From Holophagales bacterium (GTDB lineage Bacteria > Acidobacteriota > Holophagae > Holophagales > Holophagaceae), in assembly GCA_031256155.1 (NCBI GenBank), contig JAIRRD010000096.1:1-7586 (forward strand): 7,586 bases of DNA, given 5' to 3'. Each line of letters opens with the position of its first letter. Position 1 is the first letter of the stretch. Below the pieces are notes generated by a model, which saw nothing but the letters and a program-made list of their open reading frames with translations, did no database searches and was not told where the DNA came from. A program made the position numbers and the translations under genes. Below are positions 6,391 to 7,586 of this stretch, piece after piece.

Positions 6391-6750
6391 ATGGCCTCGG
6401 CGACGAGACTGATTCAGATTGTCGCTGTATCCATACTTTTTTTCAGTTTTGTATTTAAGCCCGATTCACTGCCAAAAATGGATTTGTGTTTGTTTCACGC
6501 AGTAACTGGTCTGCAATGCCCAGGTTGTGGTTTGACGCGAGCCTTTTGCGCTATATCCCACGGCTGGTTTGCGTACGCTTGGAACTTAAATCCCATTTCA
6601 TTTCATCTCTATACTTTGAGCGCGTTAGGCTTGGTATATCCCTTTTTTGTAAATGCTATTCCCGAAAAACTAATCAGGTTTGTCGTTTTGGCAACAGCTG
6701 CCGCGCTCATTGTCTTTGGTATTTTGCGTGTTCTGGCGAACATAAATTGA
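6391..6750 (+). CDS. DUF2752 family membrane protein
   Basis: From the ATG at 6391 the product has 119 residues. It shows the DUF2752 signature CPGCGLTRAF (43-52), followed by H57-G58, A63 and N65 in the AISHGWFAYAWNLNP stretch. Hydrophobic helices lie at about 7-22, 68-88 and 96-114, so it is an inner-membrane protein. The biochemical role of the family is unknown; the paired cysteines next to a Thr-Arg suggest metal binding or redox, but this is inference. The frame is open back to 6241, overlapping the upstream gene. I chose 6391 because it gives a normal family length and lies just after that gene's stop, although no clear Shine-Dalgarno is present and coupling is likely. Its last 44 bases overlap the 3' end of recR on the other strand. 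Confidence 0.85.
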   Translation: MASATRLIQIVAVSILFFSFVFKPDSLPKMDLCLFHAVTGLQCPGCGLTRAFCAISHGWFAYAWNLNPISFHLYTLSALGLVYPFFVNAIPEKLIRFVVLATAAALIVFGILRVLANIN

Positions 6751-7351
6751 TGGTTCGTCTGCCCTCCAGTGCCCTGCTCAATGTCAGGTCATCTGCGTAC
6801 TCCAGGTCGCTGCCAATAGGAAGTCCCAGACCGATTCTTGAAACCTTGAGGCCGTGGGATTCCATTGGCTCTAAAGTTCTTACAAGCCATGCGGCAGTTG
6901 TCTCACCGTCCAGAGTGGGGTTGGTTGCTATGACAATCTCTTGAATGTTTTCATCTTCAAGACGCTTTAGAAGCTCGCGGATACGTAATTGTTCCGGCCC
7001 AGCGCCTTTTAGCGGACTAATGAGACCCCCCAATACGTGGTACCGGCCTTTGAATTGACCGCCGCGCTCAAAACTTAAGACATTACTTGCCTCCGCCACT
7101 ACGACGAGCGATGTGGGATCGCGCTCAGTATCCCTGCAAATCAAGCATTCCGATTGGTCTGTAAAGGAACCACATATCCGACAAAACCCGACTTTTTGGG
7201 CAACGGCGCTCAAAAGTTCCGCCAAATGCTCCATTGACTGCGGACCTTCTTTCAAAAGATGGAGAGCGATTCTCTGTGCGGACTTGGAGCCAATGCCCGG
7301 CAGTTTTTGAAGAGCTTCCGTTACTGCCTCAAGAGGCGCTGGTAATCTCAT
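6707..7351 (-). CDS. recR: Recombination mediator protein RecR
   Basis: The 214-residue protein acts with RecF/RecO in loading RecA at single-strand gaps. Visible parts in order: helix-hairpin-helix LQKLPGIGSKSAQRIALHLL (15-34); zinc finger C57-x2-C60 ... C69-x2-C72; Toprim domain starting VVVAEASNV (83-91) and continuing with GRYHVLGGLISPLKGAGPEQLRI (102-124) and ATNPTLDGETTA (142-153); and the C-terminal LPIGSDLEYADDLTLSRALEGRR (177-199). RecR normally ends shortly after ALEGRR at about 200 residues; here a further 15 residues (INLCSPEHAKYQRQ region) run into the opposite DUF2752 gene. The ATG at 7351 gives the standard MRLPAPLEAVTEALQKLPG-type start, but no clear Shine-Dalgarno precedes it. 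It is usually found in a dnaX-ybaB-recR cluster, which is not seen here. Confidence 0.97.
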   Translation of the reverse strand: MRLPAPLEAVTEALQKLPGIGSKSAQRIALHLLKEGPQSMEHLAELLSAVAQKVGFCRICGSFTDQSECLICRDTERDPTSLVVVAEASNVLSFERGGQFKGRYHVLGGLISPLKGAGPEQLRIRELLKRLEDENIQEIVIATNPTLDGETTAAWLVRTLEPMESHGLKVSRIGLGLPIGSDLEYADDLTLSRALEGRRTINLCSPEHAKYQRQ

Positions 7352-7359
7352 CAGAGCAG

Positions 7360-7387
7360 TTTATAGCAATTCCATGAACTTGCAAAA
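7360..7387 (-). promoter_or_regulatory. Candidate promoter of recR
   Basis: On the minus strand TATAAA (7365-7360) lies 8 bases before the recR ATG. TTTTGC (7387-7382) sits 16 bases further upstream, inside the palindrome at 7378-7403. If this is the -10 box, transcription would begin at or within a few bases of the start codon, giving a nearly leaderless mRNA; the absence of a Shine-Dalgarno fits this. The -35 match is poor. Confidence 0.3.
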
Positions 7388-7403
7388 CCCAGGTTTTGCA
7401 AGT
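7378..7403. repeat. Perfect inverted repeat upstream of recR
   Basis: ACTTGCAAAACC (7378-7389) and GGTTTTGCAAGT (7392-7403) are exact reverse complements with a 2-base centre, CA. It overlaps the proposed -35 of recR. With such a tight centre it could be a dimeric-repressor site as well as a hairpin. Confidence 0.85.
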
Positions 7404-7406
7404 GGC

Positions 7407-7424
7407 TCATTTCACATGAAATGA
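7407..7424. repeat. Short perfect inverted repeat
   Basis: TCATTTCA (7407-7414) and TGAAATGA (7417-7424) flank a 2-base CA centre, the same centre as in the palindrome that ends 3 bases earlier. Confidence 0.75.
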
Positions 7425-7486
7425 AATCTGGTAGCATGACGCGGTACATAAAAAATAAAGAAACTTAATATAGCAATTTGCGCTTT

Positions 7487-7528
7487 CATAGTCCATTTAC
7501 GGCGAGCCAAGCTCGCCTATGGGCTATG
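7487..7528. repeat. Two-tier hairpin
   Basis: The inner stem GGCGAGC (7501-7507)/GCTCGCC (7511-7517) has the loop CAA. An outer stem CATAGTCC (7487-7494) pairs with GGGCTATG (7521-7528) at 7 of 8 positions, the eighth being a possible G-U wobble in RNA. No T-run follows, so it is not an ordinary terminator. Confidence 0.7.
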
Positions 7529-7532
7529 AGCG

Positions 7533-7558
7533 GCCGTGATTCGCAGGCGAATCCCGGC
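7533..7558. repeat. Hairpin with one mismatch
   Basis: GCCGTGATTCGC (7533-7544) pairs with GCGAATCCCGGC (7547-7558) at 11 of 12 positions around a 2-base AG loop. It follows the previous hairpin after 4 bases. Confidence 0.75.
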
Positions 7559-7586
7559 ATAGCGGTTTGACTACAATAAGTTAAAC

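Larger units (their letters stand above)
7352..7586. other. Gene-free segment at the right end
   Basis: No credible coding region was seen in these 235 bases. They hold the proposed recR promoter, four hairpins, an AT-rich tract (about 7447-7480) and two copies of TATAGCAATT (7362-7371 and 7469-7478). A TTGACT at 7567-7572 could be a -35 box of a gene beyond the window, but its -10 would lie outside. Confidence 0.6.

Noticed and set aside
7378..7558. CRISPR array
   Set aside because: The palindromes have different sequences and irregular spacing; there is no repeated unit with spacers.
7487..7558. Rho-independent terminators
   Set aside because: Stable stems are present, but neither strand shows a T-run directly after them.

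Overview
The window reads as bacterial DNA of moderate GC, densely packed with genes. The organism appears to have an LPS-type outer membrane (a heptose-7-phosphate kinase next to a YcaR/Trm112-like protein) and a mixed redox lifestyle (an NAD-linked [FeFe]-hydrogenase of the electron-bifurcating type, plus an ETF:quinone oxidoreductase, which implies a quinone pool). Small FHA, TM2-like and DUF2752 proteins are common in Planctomycetes, Cyanobacteria and related non-photosynthetic lineages. My weak guess is a Melainabacteria/Obscuribacterales-like or similarly placed Gram-negative bacterium, but nothing here proves a taxon.

Region 1 (1-2458, plus strand) is a hydrogenase operon: the last 35 codons of a NuoF/HydB-like flavoprotein, then a complete HydA catalytic subunit, then a complete NuoE/HydC-like [2Fe-2S] subunit whose ATG overlaps the hydA stop. 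Together they should form a soluble HydABC complex that couples H2 formation or uptake to NAD(H), and probably to ferredoxin. The order B-A-C is unusual and the H-cluster L1 motif reads TSCSPGW.

Region 2 (2476-5451, minus strand) converges on hydC with only 17 bases between. In transcription order it carries ETF:quinone oxidoreductase (580 aa, cysteine-rich C-terminus), a 79-aa Trm112/YcaR-like zinc-ribbon protein, and the PfkB-type kinase HldA. Spacings are 7 bases and then an overlap, so the three are very likely co-transcribed.

Region 3 (5452-5580) is the divergent intergenic segment, holding a long near-perfect inverted repeat (5491-5540). Region 4 (5581-6750, plus strand) holds a stand-alone FHA-domain protein, a possible terminator or attenuator hairpin, a TM2-like two-helix membrane protein and a DUF2752 membrane protein.

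Region 5 (6707-7586) holds recR on the minus strand, overlapping the 3' end of the DUF2752 gene by 44 bases. It is followed by about 235 gene-free bases with four consecutive short hairpins.

No tRNA, rRNA, CRISPR array, transposase or integrase was seen. The points most worth checking are the palindromic segments at 5491-5540 and 7378-7558, the HydA L1 substitution, and the extra cysteines in the ETF-QO.
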